Positions 1-8,972 of a stretch of DNA of 47,783 bases are shown here, one piece after another. Source of the stretch: an uncultured Acidobacteriia bacterium (lineage in GTDB: Bacteria > Acidobacteriota > Terriglobia > Bryobacterales > Bryobacteraceae); assembly GCA_903909435.1 (NCBI GenBank), contig CAIVVT010000024.1:1-47783 (forward strand). The letters are read 5' to 3'. The notes under the pieces are model-generated. The model was not told where the DNA came from. It ran no database searches and saw only the letters and a program-made list of their open reading frames with translations. The first letter of the stretch is position 1. The number at the start of each line of letters is the position of its first letter. Made by a program: the position numbers and the translations under genes.

Positions 1-639
1 AGGCGCTCTAGATACTGCCGATCGAAGACGTATCGCTCCAAGGTCCCTCGCTGACGGCGCTCAGCGTAGTTTAGCGCCGGGCCGCCGGCTTCGCAACCGA
101 TGGGGTTTGCGGCCAAGAGCAAAATCAATCCTTTCCAAGTTCCACCGGGACGTTGATGGCGGCGCTGCCGGTACAGACCGTTCCATTTAACGAATTAGTG
201 TCTTGAACCCGCCTGGTGTATCAATCGCGGCGAAAAAATGTTTGGGTAAACGCACGCGCTTCGCGGACGACGCTGTGCAAACCTGCCGTTCGAGCCGCGC
301 CGCAATACGCGCGCCGCTGAACTGGCCTGAAACTGGCGGCATGAGTGGACATCATCAAGTCTTCGGTAATTCTTACCAGAAGACCCAGCGCAGGTCGATC
401 GGTAGCGGTCAGCCGCTGCGATTCACACTCGACTTCCAGAGGTTCCAGGCTCGAACGCATGCGGCGTCAGCAAGTCATGCTACCACCGCACCATGGGGAA
501 CGGGGCCACAGTCACCCCCGAGGTTAGTAGGGTAGGCGATCAGCGCTCCCCCGCGAGAGGTTTGGCACGACCCGTGCTAGCACAAGAGTGTCGCCCGAAG
601 CCCCTTCGGGCTAAACGAGGCCGACCGAAGAGGTCAAAT
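1..639. other. gap without a supported gene
   Basis: I see no convincing gene in this stretch. Short open frames exist on both strands but have no recognisable domain and no good ribosome binding site. The last 70 bases hold two small dyads ahead of the SYLF gene: a 10-base palindrome GTGCTAGCAC at 574-583 and a stem-loop at 593-611. The left flank could be the end of a gene lying outside the window, but nothing proves it. Confidence 0.5.
593..611 (+). promoter_or_regulatory. 5' leader stem-loop of the SYLF gene
   Basis: The arms GCCCGAAG (593-600) and CTTCGGGC (604-611) pair perfectly over 8 bases with a CCC loop. The hairpin ends 28 bases before the ATG at 640. No T-tract follows, so it is more likely a 5' UTR structure or mRNA-stability element than an intrinsic terminator. 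Confidence 0.4.
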
Positions 640-1338
640 ATGCGAATGATTCTAGTGGCTGCTATGGCGCTTTCACCACTGCTCGCCAAAAGCAGTGAAC
701 CAGTAAAACGTCTGGACGAGGCCGCCTCGGTGTTCTCCGAGATCATGGCAACTTCCGACAAGGGCATCCCGCAAGAACTTTTGGAGAACGCCCACTGCAT
801 TGTGATCGTGCCGGGGCTCAAGACCGCAGGCTTCATCATTGGCGGCAAATACGGCAAAGGATACCTCTCCTGCCGCAACAAGGGCGGTTTGGGTTGGTCG
901 GCACCGGGCACAGTCCGCATAGAAGGTGGAAGCGTGGGCTTCCAAATTGGCGGATCGGAGACCGACCTGATCATGTTGGTCATGAACGAGCGCGGAGCGG
1001 AGAAACTACTTTCCAGCAAGTTCACTCTCGGCGCGGAAGGATCCGTTGCGGCCGGACCTGTTGGTCGCACCGCAACGGCACAGACCGACGCTCAACTGCA
1101 CGCCGAGATCCTTTCCTGGTCACGCAGCCAAGGGCTGTTCGCGGGACTTGCACTCGAAGGAGCCACCCTGCGGCAGGATCTGGACGACAACGCGGAACTC
1201 TACGGCTCAAAACTCGAGAACCGGGACATCGTGACGAATGGGCGGCCTGCACCAGAGTCGGCCGCGCGATTGATGGAATTGCTGAACAAATATCCCGCCC
1301 ACGAGAACAAGAGCGCCGCGGCCACATCCAACAACTAA
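640..1338 (+). CDS. exported SYLF (Ysc84-type) lipid-binding protein
   Basis: Encodes 232 residues. A short hydrophobic N-terminus (MRMILVAAMALSPLLAKS) looks like a signal peptide. The rest fits the SYLF/Ysc84 family: a helical first part with the segment HCIVIVPGLKTAGFIIGG, then the glycine-rich core with GGLGWSAPGTVRIEGGSVG and a later TDAQLHAEILSWSRSQGLFAG. Family members bind phospholipids; bacterial ones are secreted or periplasmic proteins of poorly known role. I chose the ATG at 640 because AGAGG lies just upstream and because upstream codons add a charged stretch before the signal peptide. The frame is open back to 493, but that extension resembles no protein. It is probably monocistronic, with the polyphosphate kinase starting about 130 bases later. 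Confidence 0.88.
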   Translation: MRMILVAAMALSPLLAKSSEPVKRLDEAASVFSEIMATSDKGIPQELLENAHCIVIVPGLKTAGFIIGGKYGKGYLSCRNKGGLGWSAPGTVRIEGGSVGFQIGGSETDLIMLVMNERGAEKLLSSKFTLGAEGSVAAGPVGRTATAQTDAQLHAEILSWSRSQGLFAGLALEGATLRQDLDDNAELYGSKLENRDIVTNGRPAPESAARLMELLNKYPAHENKSAAATSNN

Positions 1339-1470
1339 ACGGGTGGAGCAATAGCGTAGGCGGGTTCGGCCGGACCTGCCTGCGCCGTTATCTGACGTTT
1401 GTACTGCCCGCATAGGGCGCTGAAGCGGCGTAGCGGTCAAGCTAGCCGGAGTCTGAAAGCGACGCTTGAA

Positions 1471-2340
1471 ATGCACATTCACACTGCTGATTTCCGTGTC
1501 CCCGCCGGGAAGCGGCTCAGGCTCAAGAAGTGGGCGACCACCATCCACCGCCTCTACAAATCGGAGCAGGACTACAGGAGACTGCTTAACGCTGGTGTTG
1601 CCGAACTGAGCGCCCTGCAGCGACTGCTGTACGCCTCCAACAACTACTCTCTGCTTCTCGTGTTTCAGGCGATGGACGCCGCCGGGAAGGATGGCGCCAT
1701 CAGCCACGTGTTGACCGGGGTCAACCCGCAAGGCTGCGAGGTTACCAGTTTCAAGCACCCTAGCGCTGAGGAACTGCAGCACGATTTCCTGTGGCGCACG
1801 ACTCGATGTTTGCCGGCCCGCGGAAGGATCGGAGTCTTCAACCGCTCGTACTACGAGGAGGTGTTGATCGTTCGCGTGCATCCGGAGATCCTACTCGGCC
1901 AAGGCATTCCGGACAAGTTGGCCAGCGATGACAAGATCTGGAAGGGGCGCTATCGTTCCATCGTGGAGCTTGAGGAGCACCTCCACCGCAGCGGTACGCG
2001 CGTGATCAAGTTCTTTCTGCACCTATCCAAGGAAGAGCAGCGGAAACGCCTGCTGGCGCGTATCGACGAGCCTGAGAAGAACTGGAAATTCAGTGAAGCG
2101 GACCTCGTCGAGCGCGGTTTTTGGGATCAATACACCCGCGCGTTCGAAGAATGCCTGAGCGCGACCAGCACGAAAAGTGCGCCCTGGCACGTTGTGCCGG
2201 CTGACGACAAGTACAGCGCGCGCCTCATCGTTTCGCGTGTTGTGATCGAAGCACTTCAAAGTCTCAAGATGACCTATCCCAAACTGACTGTTGCACGGCA
2301 AACTGAACTGAAGGCGATGCGTAAGCACCTTATGCAATGA
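1471..2340 (+). CDS. ppk2: PPK2-family polyphosphate kinase
   Basis: Encodes 289 residues, the usual size of a single-domain PPK2. These cytosolic enzymes move phosphate between polyphosphate and nucleoside mono- or diphosphates. The Walker A loop is seen as AMDAAGKDG (about residues 68-75). The second conserved block is [17 protein letters not shown] (about 121-137), and the basic lid is [21 protein letters not shown] (about 191-211). The segment [19 protein letters not shown] fits the class that can phosphorylate AMP, but class cannot be settled by eye. The start at 1471 is chosen because [16 protein letters not shown] begins like family members; the frame is open back to 1399 and the ribosome binding site is weak. 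A strong hairpin follows the stop codon. With the DksA-like gene nearby, a role in nutrient or energy stress is a reasonable inference. Confidence 0.92.
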   Translation: MHIHTADFRVPAGKRLRLKKWATTIHRLYKSEQDYRRLLNAGVAELSALQRLLYASNNYSLLLVFQAMDAAGKDGAISHVLTGVNPQGCEVTSFKHPSAEELQHDFLWRTTRCLPARGRIGVFNRSYYEEVLIVRVHPEILLGQGIPDKLASDDKIWKGRYRSIVELEEHLHRSGTRVIKFFLHLSKEEQRKRLLARIDEPEKNWKFSEADLVERGFWDQYTRAFEECLSATSTKSAPWHVVPADDKYSARLIVSRVVIEALQSLKMTYPKLTVARQTELKAMRKHLMQ

Positions 2341-2355
2341 GCACCGGGTGGATGA

Positions 2356-2386
2356 CTGGTGGAGCGGACGCTCTCCGTTCCACCAG
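2356..2386 (+). terminator. hairpin between convergent genes
   Basis: Arms of 13 bases (2356-2368 and 2374-2386) pair with a single G-T wobble around a CGCTC loop. It sits 15 bases after the PPK2 stop and 23 bases from the end of the small minus-strand gene, so it could terminate both. There is no T-tract, so termination is likely but not certain. Confidence 0.6.
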
Positions 2387-2409
2387 GATCTTGCGCGTGA
2401 GAATTCGCT

Positions 2410-2694
2410 CTAGTCCTGCCCCAGGTATTCAATCGGAACGTCGTCTTCCAGCACCTGCTTAGTGTGAACCTCAGTCACTTCCTCGCCTGACGCCGCTTCC
2501 ACACCGCTGATCGCATCGGCCTCGAAGGACTGGCCCTCCTCGACGAGTTCAGCGATACTCTCCGGCCCCGCCTCCGCGATGTCCGTTAGCCCTTGCGTAT
2601 CCCCCGATTGACCGCCCGAATCCGGGCCCAAGCCGTCACGTTTTGTCACTGGAGTCTCAAACGTTCGAACACAATCTCGATTTTGCTGCTTCAT
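2410..2694 (-). CDS. small acidic hypothetical protein
   Basis: Encodes 94 residues. The protein is strongly acidic after residue 20, rich in Glu, Asp, Gly and Ser, with GPDSGGQSGDTQGL followed by IAEAGPESIAELVEEGQSFEAD and ending DDVPIEYLGQD. The layout matches small hypothetical proteins I recall from soil bacteria (GPDSGGQSGD then a helical EELVEEGQ...E segment), but I know of no function. There are no cysteines in the acidic part, no membrane segment and no signal peptide. The ATG at 2694 is preferred over the longer frame (to 2799) because the extra residues look like random sequence. The gene stands alone and faces the polyphosphate kinase. Confidence 0.65.
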   Translation of the reverse strand: MKQQNRDCVRTFETPVTKRDGLGPDSGGQSGDTQGLTDIAEAGPESIAELVEEGQSFEADAISGVEAASGEEVTEVHTKQVLEDDVPIEYLGQD

Positions 2695-2966
2695 GCGTTT
2701 CTCGATGCACGCGGTGCGCCATCGTAAAACGGCGGGATTCAATGCAGCAATGCTGGCGATCAGCGATGTGTCGCGCAAACTTCTGTGCCACCGATGCACA
2801 TTTCGCTGCTGACGTGAAGACTGAGCCGGACACCCCGTTGAATACGAAACGCCTTAGAACAGGCGCTGAGCCTAGCCCCATTGAATGTTGAAGTTCCGGC
2901 AACGGAGTCACGACCCTGCGCGCCAGCAAGCACCGTCAGTGTTCCTATGGTACTTGCAGTGGCGGG

Positions 2967-4289
2967 TCAATTGTGAGCGGGAGCCCCCGCCAGCGCGGGC
3001 GAATCGCGAAGCAGGCCCGTGTCGAGGGCGCGCAATCTACCGAGTTCATCAACTAAGACGGCCCTGCCCTTTTGGTCGGTTGGAGTGGACGTTGAGGCAC
3101 TAGGATCGTGATAGAAGGTCAGGATGTCGCTGCGAAGAGTCTGCGGCATTTCCGCGTAATGCTCCTGCAATTTGTGGAGAAGTTGGGAGTAGGTAGCATC
3201 GGTCAATTTGTACTTTCCCTCCGCGGTGAGGACCCCGACATCGAGGTTCTCGTTCGGCAGCTTGAGACGTTCCAAGTTCTGTTCAGATAGCAGTTCGCGA
3301 TAACGAGTGATCGTAGAATTGAAACTCGCCATATACATTTTCTCCGTCTCGGGAGTCAGGCTCCTAAACGACAAGGGCCGGAACGGGCCTACTTTGGGGA
3401 CGAGGCGAAACAGAAACGCCATCAGCTCTGACCTGAAGCCCGGCCGAGCGTACGACTTGCCCCAGTTCTTCTCGTAACTGGAGCGCGACAGGTTGTAAAT
3501 GAATAGCTTACGAGTAACGCTCGGAGTGTCTTTGCGGATCTCCTTTTCCTTCATTTTCCATGCGACTCTCGTCATCGCCGGCAGGATCGTTCCGACTGAA
3601 TGGCGATACGAGCCGAGGGCAAGGTCAACGCTCATGAACACCTTATCGAGCGTCATTCCGTAGGTATTCTGGAACGCACGATCCAGCAGCGGCTTGGAGA
3701 CTTCGAACCCGATGAAATCCTTGTAGGCAACAGGTGCGTAGCGACCCTTCGCGGCCTGATAGACGTCAAAAGCGAACTCCGTCTTCGCGTGGGAAAACGG
3801 ATCGTCCGCGTAAGTCACCGACCTCCCGAACTTGCGGCGAAGATTGGGGTAGAGCAAGGGTACGGCCAGGTTGACGGCCATAGGATGACCGTTGTTGTCG
3901 GCGGCGTAGTGCGCCAATGCGCCCAGGGCGAAGGCGTACTCGTTGAGGCCCTGCGAATCGTTGATCAGGTTTATCACAAAATCGCCGCTCCGGACGTAGT
4001 GCGTCAGGTCGCTGAAGAACTTATTGCCGAAGGGATAATACCCTAAGTCCTGGATAATGCATCCTCCATAGGAGTACGCGTGCGCCTTGTTCAACTCGTC
4101 GGAGGTGGCTACCGGAAAGCGCCTGACCAGCAGCGGCTTAATCGCGCTGTCCCAGGTCGAATCGATGATGGCTTCGTGCGTGAGCACTGAGTAAGCGCTG
4201 GCGGATGGGGCAGGGCACAGGATCGCGAATCCTATCGCGACGAAGTACCGGCTACCCCAGATCTCGCGCAATGTTGCAATTTGTATCAT
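2967..4289 (-). CDS. exported zinc-dependent phospholipase C-like protein
   Basis: Encodes 440 residues with a signal peptide (FVAIGFAILCPAPSASA, cleavage near residue 32). The mature part begins AYSVLTHEAIID (His38), followed by KAHAYSYGGCIIQDLGYYPFG (His70, Asp81) and LAHYAADNNGHP (His127, Asp131, His135). This His/Asp pattern is the zinc-site arrangement of the bacterial zinc-dependent phospholipase C/S1-P1 nuclease fold, so hydrolysis of phospholipid headgroups outside the cytoplasm is predicted. The C-terminal 250 residues have no feature I can name. The ATG at 4289 is preceded by AAGGAAG at good spacing; the open extension to 4415 is arginine-rich and lacks this signal. It is divergent from the DksA-like gene. 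A different, PI-PLC-like phosphodiesterase lies 5 kb away. Confidence 0.85.
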   Translation of the reverse strand: MIQIATLREIWGSRYFVAIGFAILCPAPSASAYSVLTHEAIIDSTWDSAIKPLLVRRFPVATSDELNKAHAYSYGGCIIQDLGYYPFGNKFFSDLTHYVRSGDFVINLINDSQGLNEYAFALGALAHYAADNNGHPMAVNLAVPLLYPNLRRKFGRSVTYADDPFSHAKTEFAFDVYQAAKGRYAPVAYKDFIGFEVSKPLLDRAFQNTYGMTLDKVFMSVDLALGSYRHSVGTILPAMTRVAWKMKEKEIRKDTPSVTRKLFIYNLSRSSYEKNWGKSYARPGFRSELMAFLFRLVPKVGPFRPLSFRSLTPETEKMYMASFNSTITRYRELLSEQNLERLKLPNENLDVGVLTAEGKYKLTDATYSQLLHKLQEHYAEMPQTLRSDILTFYHDPSASTSTPTDQKGRAVLVDELGRLRALDTGLLRDSPALAGAPAHN

Positions 4290-4698
4290 GGCTTCCTTCA
4301 ACGGGCACGGCCGTGATCGCAAGGCCGGGTATCCAGATCGGGCGCAGTGGGCACGTCTGGCGCGATTTCGCGTTCTCATCAGGCACCGGCCTCGAAACCG
4401 CCGCCGCCGGGGCATCGGTCGTCGCGTGGTCCGAACTCTTCCTCACCACGATTCAGGCACGTTGGTGACCACCCTCTGCCGCACGGCCTGGAAGGGCTTG
4501 GAGTTCCTCTGGAGTGGCAGATTTCGCACGGCAGATGCAACTCCTGCACTCAACGCTCGCCGTATTTCCCGAGCGAGTCACTGGCTGGCATTACGTGCGA
4601 CTCGCATGGGCTGTTCGGACAGACCATCCAGGCACTCGAAGTCGCCTGTGGACCTCCCCGTGCATGGGTAGGGTGAGCAATCTGGCTGGGCGAAAGAG
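4290..4698. other. divergent gap between phospholipase and DksA-like gene
   Basis: About 400 bases between two divergent genes, so it must hold both promoters. Several overlapping short frames cross it on the plus strand (for example 4514-4702), but none shows a known domain or a clear ribosome binding site. I could not assign promoter boxes with confidence. Confidence 0.4.
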
Positions 4699-5103
4699 AT
4701 GAGCGTTATGGGCATGAAGTTGGTACATACCGATCTCAGCGGTTTTCAAGATGTCCTTGAGCACAAGCAAGCAGAGCTAATTCAGGTATTGCGAGTGCGG
4801 GACGACATCACTATCGAGAAGAGTGCGGACCAAATGGACGAAATCCAATACGCCTCCGAACGGGATCTGGCGATTCGCAGTGTGGACCGTGATTCCAGTC
4901 TCCTGCGTGAAGTGCGAGCTGCCTTGAGGCGCTTTCGTGATGGTAGTTTTGGAAGCTGCATCGAATGCGATTCGGCGATCAGCCCCAAAAGACTTGCGGC
5001 CATTCCATGGGCCTCGCGTTGCATCAAGTGCCAGGACGCTTCCGACCAGGATCGTCACGCGAGCCTGGAATCATTTGCCGAAAATCTCGAGAACTACGGC
5101 TGA
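4699..5103 (+). CDS. DksA/TraR-family zinc-finger regulator
   Basis: Encodes 134 residues. An N-terminal helical region (about 13-80) rich in charged residues is followed by a four-cysteine zinc finger with Cys87, Cys90, Cys108 and Cys111 (CIEC, then CIKC 18 residues later). This spacing and the sequence between (SAISPKRLAAIPWASR) are typical of DksA/TraR proteins, which bind in the secondary channel of RNA polymerase and adjust promoter output, often with ppGpp. The tip segment reads SADQMDEIQYASERD, with Asp residues in the expected region but not the exact DxxDxA of E. coli DksA. The first ATG is at 4699; ATGs at 4708 and 4714 are possible alternatives. It lies about 100 bases upstream of the glycosyltransferase gene on the same strand and may be co-transcribed with it. 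Confidence 0.88.
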   Translation: MSVMGMKLVHTDLSGFQDVLEHKQAELIQVLRVRDDITIEKSADQMDEIQYASERDLAIRSVDRDSSLLREVRAALRRFRDGSFGSCIECDSAISPKRLAAIPWASRCIKCQDASDQDRHASLESFAENLENYG

Positions 5104-5205
5104 GCCAGCGCCTGGCGTGCAGACGGCCTCACGTCACCATAGCCGGTGAGTTGGAGCCACCATTCGAACCGGTATCGAAGAATACATACAAGGCGGGTCA
5201 AACTT

Positions 5206-7518
5206 GTGAGAACAGAATCAAAGGGCAGAACTATCGCATTTGTCGGCGACTACCCGCCGCGCAAATGCGGCATAGCAACCTTCACGTCAGACCTGCTTGG
5301 GGCGGTAGCGGCGCAGGATCCAAGGAGCCATTGCTTCGCGGTGCCGGTAAACGATGTAGCCGAGGGCTACCAGTATCCGACCGTGGTTCGCTTCGAAATT
5401 GAGGAGCAGGACTTGGGGTCGTACCGCCAAGCAGCCGACTTCCTCAACACCAGCAACGTGGACGCGGTTTCGATCCAGCATGAGTTTGGGATTTTCGGCG
5501 GACCGGCGGGTAGTCATCTGCTAACTCTCCTGCGCGAGTTGAAGGCGCCGGTGGTCACTACGCTGCACACCGTCTTGCTCGAGCCCAGTCCCGACCAACG
5601 GCGCGTGATGCAAAAGCTGATCGAGTATTCCAGCCGGCTAGTGGTGATGACCGAGCGCGGCAGGGCACTGCTAGGGCAGGTGTATGACGTGCCCGCATCC
5701 AAGATCGATTTGATCCCGCACGGCATTCCGGACATCCCGTTCTTTTCCCCAGATCACTACAAAGACCAATTTGGAGTGGGTGGAAAGAAGGTACTCCTAA
5801 CGTTTGGACTGCTCTCTCCAAACAAGGGGATTGAGAACGTGCTAAATGCACTACCGGGCATACTAGCCGAGTTCCCGGACACGGTTTATGTCCTCGTCGG
5901 AGCGACGCATCCCAACGAGTTGCGGTCGCGCGGGGAAGCATACCGGCTCCGCCTTGAGGCGATCGTTCACGACTTGCAGGTTGAAGGCAGTGTCGTTTTT
6001 GTCAATCGCTTCGTGGAACTGAAGGAACTGACGGAGTTCATTGGTGCGGCGGATATATACATCACACCCTATCTGGACGCGGCTCAGATCACTTCTGGGA
6101 CGTTGGCGTACGCTTTCGGATCAGGCAAAGCCGTGATCTCGACACCGTATTGGCACGCCTCGGAGTTGTTGGGCGAACAGCGCGGCATCCTCGTCCCATT
6201 CGCTGACCCTCAGGCAATTGCACGGGAAGTAAAGGGACTGTTGGGCGACGAACCCCGCCGCAACGCGATGAGCAGGAGTGCCTACCGATTGGGGCGCGAG
6301 ATGGTATGGAGCAATACAGCTGTGCTCTACATGCGATCGTTTGAGCGCGCCAAGCGGCAGCAATCCGAGAGCCCGCAAGAGTCCGTTCTCGTGAGAAGGT
6401 TCGGACGGCGGCCGCTCGATATTCCGGTACTGAACCTGGGACATCTCCGCACCATGACCGATTCGACGGGCATCTTTCAGCATGCGAACCTGACGGCACC
6501 CAATGTTGAGGAGGGCTACTGCACCGACGACAATGCCCGTGCGTTGATTCTCAGCGTCTTGCTCGGTCGATTGGATGATGCCCCGGAGTCCGCCAGGGCT
6601 CTCGCCAGAACTTACGCCACCTTTTTGAAAACCGCTTTCAATCCGCAGTTAGGGCGCTTTCATAACTTTCTCGCCAGTGACACCCTCTGGCTTGACGAGC
6701 ATGGTTCGGAAGACTCGCACGGACGCGCGCTTTGGGCCTTGGGAACTGCCCTGGGCCAGTCTAGGGATTGGAACTTGCTGCATGCGGCCGAGCGTCTTTT
6801 CGCCCGGGCGCTTCCAGCTACGGTCGAATTCACTTCTCCGCGCGCATGGGCGTTCACTCTCTTGGGTATCCACGAGTATCTAAGCCCGCTGAACGGCAAT
6901 CGGCAGACCACCACCGGCCAACTGGCCAAGCGCATTCGAGCAGACCTTGCGGGGCGGCTGGTGACGATCTTCGACCAGGTAGCTGCCCCCGGTTGGACCT
7001 GGTTTGAAGAAGGGTTGACCTACGACAACGCCAAGCTGGCTCACGCTCTGATTGCTAGCGGACAAGCTCTGGGGCAATCTCACGTCCGCCAACGTGGCAT
7101 CAGCGCCCTGCGCTGGCTGGTGGGCGTGCAGACCACGTCCTACGGCTACTTGCGGCCCATTGGCAGCAATGGGTTCTATAGGCGAGATGGCGAACGGGCA
7201 GAATTCGATCAGCAGCCGATTGAGGCTCAGAGCACGATCTCCGCGTGCCTGGAAGCATATAGTGCAACTGCGGACCCTTGGTGGTACGAAAAGGCCCAGA
7301 GCGCCTTCGACTGGTTTCTTGGCTGGAACGACCTGGGTATAGAGCTGTACTGTTCTCAAACTGGCGGATGCCGGGATGGGTTGCATGCTGACCGGGGCAA
7401 TGAGAACCAGGGTGCGGAATCCACCTTAGCTTTCCTGCTGGCGCTGTCGGAGATGCGGCTCACCGTCAGGCCGCCGCCGCTTCAAGCCGCTCGCCTGACG
7501 AGGTCCGCCACGCTATGA
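5206..7518 (+). CDS. GT4-type glycosyltransferase fused to an all-alpha domain
   Basis: Encodes 770 residues from the GTG at 5206 (AGGCGGG lies upstream); another GTG at 5146 would add 20 residues. Residues about 5-375 form a GT-B glycosyltransferase of the GT4 type: AFVGDYPPRKCGIATF, the acceptor-side QHEFGIFGG, then LLTFGLLSPNKGIENVL and ADIYITPYLDAAQITSGTLAYAFGSGKAVIST. The usual E-x7-E is not visible there; the site reads QITSGTLAYA. Residues about 395-745 form a separate helical region (EEGYCTDDNARALIL, SEDSHGRALWALG, WFEEGLTYDNAKLAHAL, DRGNENQGAESTLAFL) that looks like an (alpha/alpha)6 barrel as found in some glycosidases and phosphorylases. The stop overlaps the GH130 start by 4 bases, which implies translational coupling. 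A role in making, and perhaps trimming, a mannose-containing glycan is inferred from the partner; the donor and product are unknown. Confidence 0.88.
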   Translation: MRTESKGRTIAFVGDYPPRKCGIATFTSDLLGAVAAQDPRSHCFAVPVNDVAEGYQYPTVVRFEIEEQDLGSYRQAADFLNTSNVDAVSIQHEFGIFGGPAGSHLLTLLRELKAPVVTTLHTVLLEPSPDQRRVMQKLIEYSSRLVVMTERGRALLGQVYDVPASKIDLIPHGIPDIPFFSPDHYKDQFGVGGKKVLLTFGLLSPNKGIENVLNALPGILAEFPDTVYVLVGATHPNELRSRGEAYRLRLEAIVHDLQVEGSVVFVNRFVELKELTEFIGAADIYITPYLDAAQITSGTLAYAFGSGKAVISTPYWHASELLGEQRGILVPFADPQAIAREVKGLLGDEPRRNAMSRSAYRLGREMVWSNTAVLYMRSFERAKRQQSESPQESVLVRRFGRRPLDIPVLNLGHLRTMTDSTGIFQHANLTAPNVEEGYCTDDNARALILSVLLGRLDDAPESARALARTYATFLKTAFNPQLGRFHNFLASDTLWLDEHGSEDSHGRALWALGTALGQSRDWNLLHAAERLFARALPATVEFTSPRAWAFTLLGIHEYLSPLNGNRQTTTGQLAKRIRADLAGRLVTIFDQVAAPGWTWFEEGLTYDNAKLAHALIASGQALGQSHVRQRGISALRWLVGVQTTSYGYLRPIGSNGFYRRDGERAEFDQQPIEAQSTISACLEAYSATADPWWYEKAQSAFDWFLGWNDLGIELYCSQTGGCRDGLHADRGNENQGAESTLAFLLALSEMRLTVRPPPLQAARLTRSATL

Positions 7519-8972
7519 ATCAGATTGATGTAAAGCGGAGCTCCGTCGTGCTGGCTCCCGACAGTACGCATGTCCTGGCTCGGCCCTTTAGTCTTGTGGG
7601 CGATAAGCGATCCATCAAGATCGCAGCCCGTGTCATGGCCCTTCCTGAACCTGACGTGCATAGCCTCCTGGAAGCGCTGCGTGCGGAGTTCGGCGACCGA
7701 CAGCTAGCCATCGATGACTTTCTGCGCCGGCGGTTCGAAGACGTCAGCCCCTATCTACTGAATGGACAGAAGCTCTCGGAGGACAGGAAGTTGCTCCTAG
7801 GGGGATATTTCACACATGAATACTCCTTCGAAGCGGCGGCGTTGTTCAACCCATCCATGGTGCCTCACCCCGATCAGTCCAATCTCTCGCCTGGCTCTTT
7901 GCGGTTCATTTTGAGTTTGCGTGCTACAGCCGAAGGGCACATATCCTCCATCGCCTTCCGCAGTGGTGTCCTGGATGCCGATAGCAACGTCACCATGGAC
8001 GCTCCATCGCGCTACAGCCTTGAGCCCGAGCAATTGCCTAACACGACGTTCGAGAAGCCACTCTTCGAGCGGAAGCTCCAGGAACTGGGGCTGATGGGTG
8101 ACTTCAACCGCGAGGTGCTCAACGGATTGCCTCCCCTATTCACGATGCTGGATCTTCGCTCGAGCGTCAGCCGGACCGAGCAGCAACCCGCAGCCGGCGA
8201 ATCAAAGACATCTAAAGACATTGCCAAAGAGACACTGGTGTTGGCTCAGTCCAACTACGAGGTGCAGTTCTCTCCCGAATCGAATTTGTCGGAACGCGTT
8301 CTATTTCCGGTTACTCCGTCGCAAAGCAATGGAATCGAGGACGCTCGCTTCGTGTTGTTCCACAACGAGGACGGCACGAGCACGTATTACGCGACTTATA
8401 CGGCGTATGACGGCCGAATGATCCTCCCTCAGTTCATCGAATCGTCGGACTTTCTTCGGTTCAAATTCAACACGCTGAATGGCCCGGCTGTTGAGAACAA
8501 AGGCATGGCACTTTTCCCTCGGAGGATTAAGGGCCTCTACGCGATGCTGGGCCGGCAGGACGCTGAGAATATCTACGTGATGTTCTCGGATCATCTGCAC
8601 TTCTGGCACAGTATGCAACTCATTCTGGAGCCCAGGTTCCCTTGGGAATTCGTTCAGTTGGGTAACTGCGGATCCCCAATCGAAACCGAGGCCGGGTGGC
8701 TGGTAATCAGCCACGGCGTGGGGCCGATGCGCAAGTACTGCGTTGGCGCGTTTCTGCTGGATCTCGACGACCCGACCAAGGTGCTCGGCCGCCTGCCAAA
8801 GCCGCTGATTCAGCCCAATGCGGATGAGCGTGACGGTTACGTGCCTAACGTCGTGTACTCGTGTGGGAGCCTCGTGCATGAGCGGACACTCGTTATCCCG
8901 TACGGCATTTCCGACCACGCAACGACTTTTGCTACGGTTCCGCTCGACCAGGTCCTCGCCGCCATGGTGTAA
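7515..8972 (+). CDS. GH130-family mannoside phosphorylase/mannosidase-like protein
   Basis: Encodes 485 residues. The five-bladed propeller signature of GH130 is visible in NGIEDARFVLF (Glu275, Asp276, Arg278), which corresponds to the family's E-D-x-R block holding the catalytic Asp. Further support comes from YYATYTAYDG, NKGMALFPRRIKGLYAMLGRQD, GNCGSPIETEAGWLVISHGVG and the C-terminal YSCGSLVHERTLVIPYGISD. The N-terminal 180 residues are longer than in many GH130 enzymes. Known members phosphorolyse or hydrolyse beta-mannosides (beta-1,2, beta-1,4 or Man-beta-1,4-GlcNAc); which one applies cannot be read here. No signal peptide, so it is probably cytosolic. The ATGA overlap with the upstream glycosyltransferase means the two are made together. 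Confidence 0.9.
   Translation: MNQIDVKRSSVVLAPDSTHVLARPFSLVGDKRSIKIAARVMALPEPDVHSLLEALRAEFGDRQLAIDDFLRRRFEDVSPYLLNGQKLSEDRKLLLGGYFTHEYSFEAAALFNPSMVPHPDQSNLSPGSLRFILSLRATAEGHISSIAFRSGVLDADSNVTMDAPSRYSLEPEQLPNTTFEKPLFERKLQELGLMGDFNREVLNGLPPLFTMLDLRSSVSRTEQQPAAGESKTSKDIAKETLVLAQSNYEVQFSPESNLSERVLFPVTPSQSNGIEDARFVLFHNEDGTSTYYATYTAYDGRMILPQFIESSDFLRFKFNTLNGPAVENKGMALFPRRIKGLYAMLGRQDAENIYVMFSDHLHFWHSMQLILEPRFPWEFVQLGNCGSPIETEAGWLVISHGVGPMRKYCVGAFLLDLDDPTKVLGRLPKPLIQPNADERDGYVPNVVYSCGSLVHERTLVIPYGISDHATTFATVPLDQVLAAMV

Noticed and set aside
4616..4633. A stretch resembling one arm and the loop of the GACAGAC hairpin repeats
   Set aside because: It has GGACAGACCATC and CCAGGC but no matching second arm, so it cannot form the hairpin; probably chance.
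4514..4702. A 62-codon plus-strand frame ahead of the DksA-like gene
   Set aside because: No clear ribosome binding site or domain. It overlaps the DksA-like start only by chance, and two other frames are open across the same bases.
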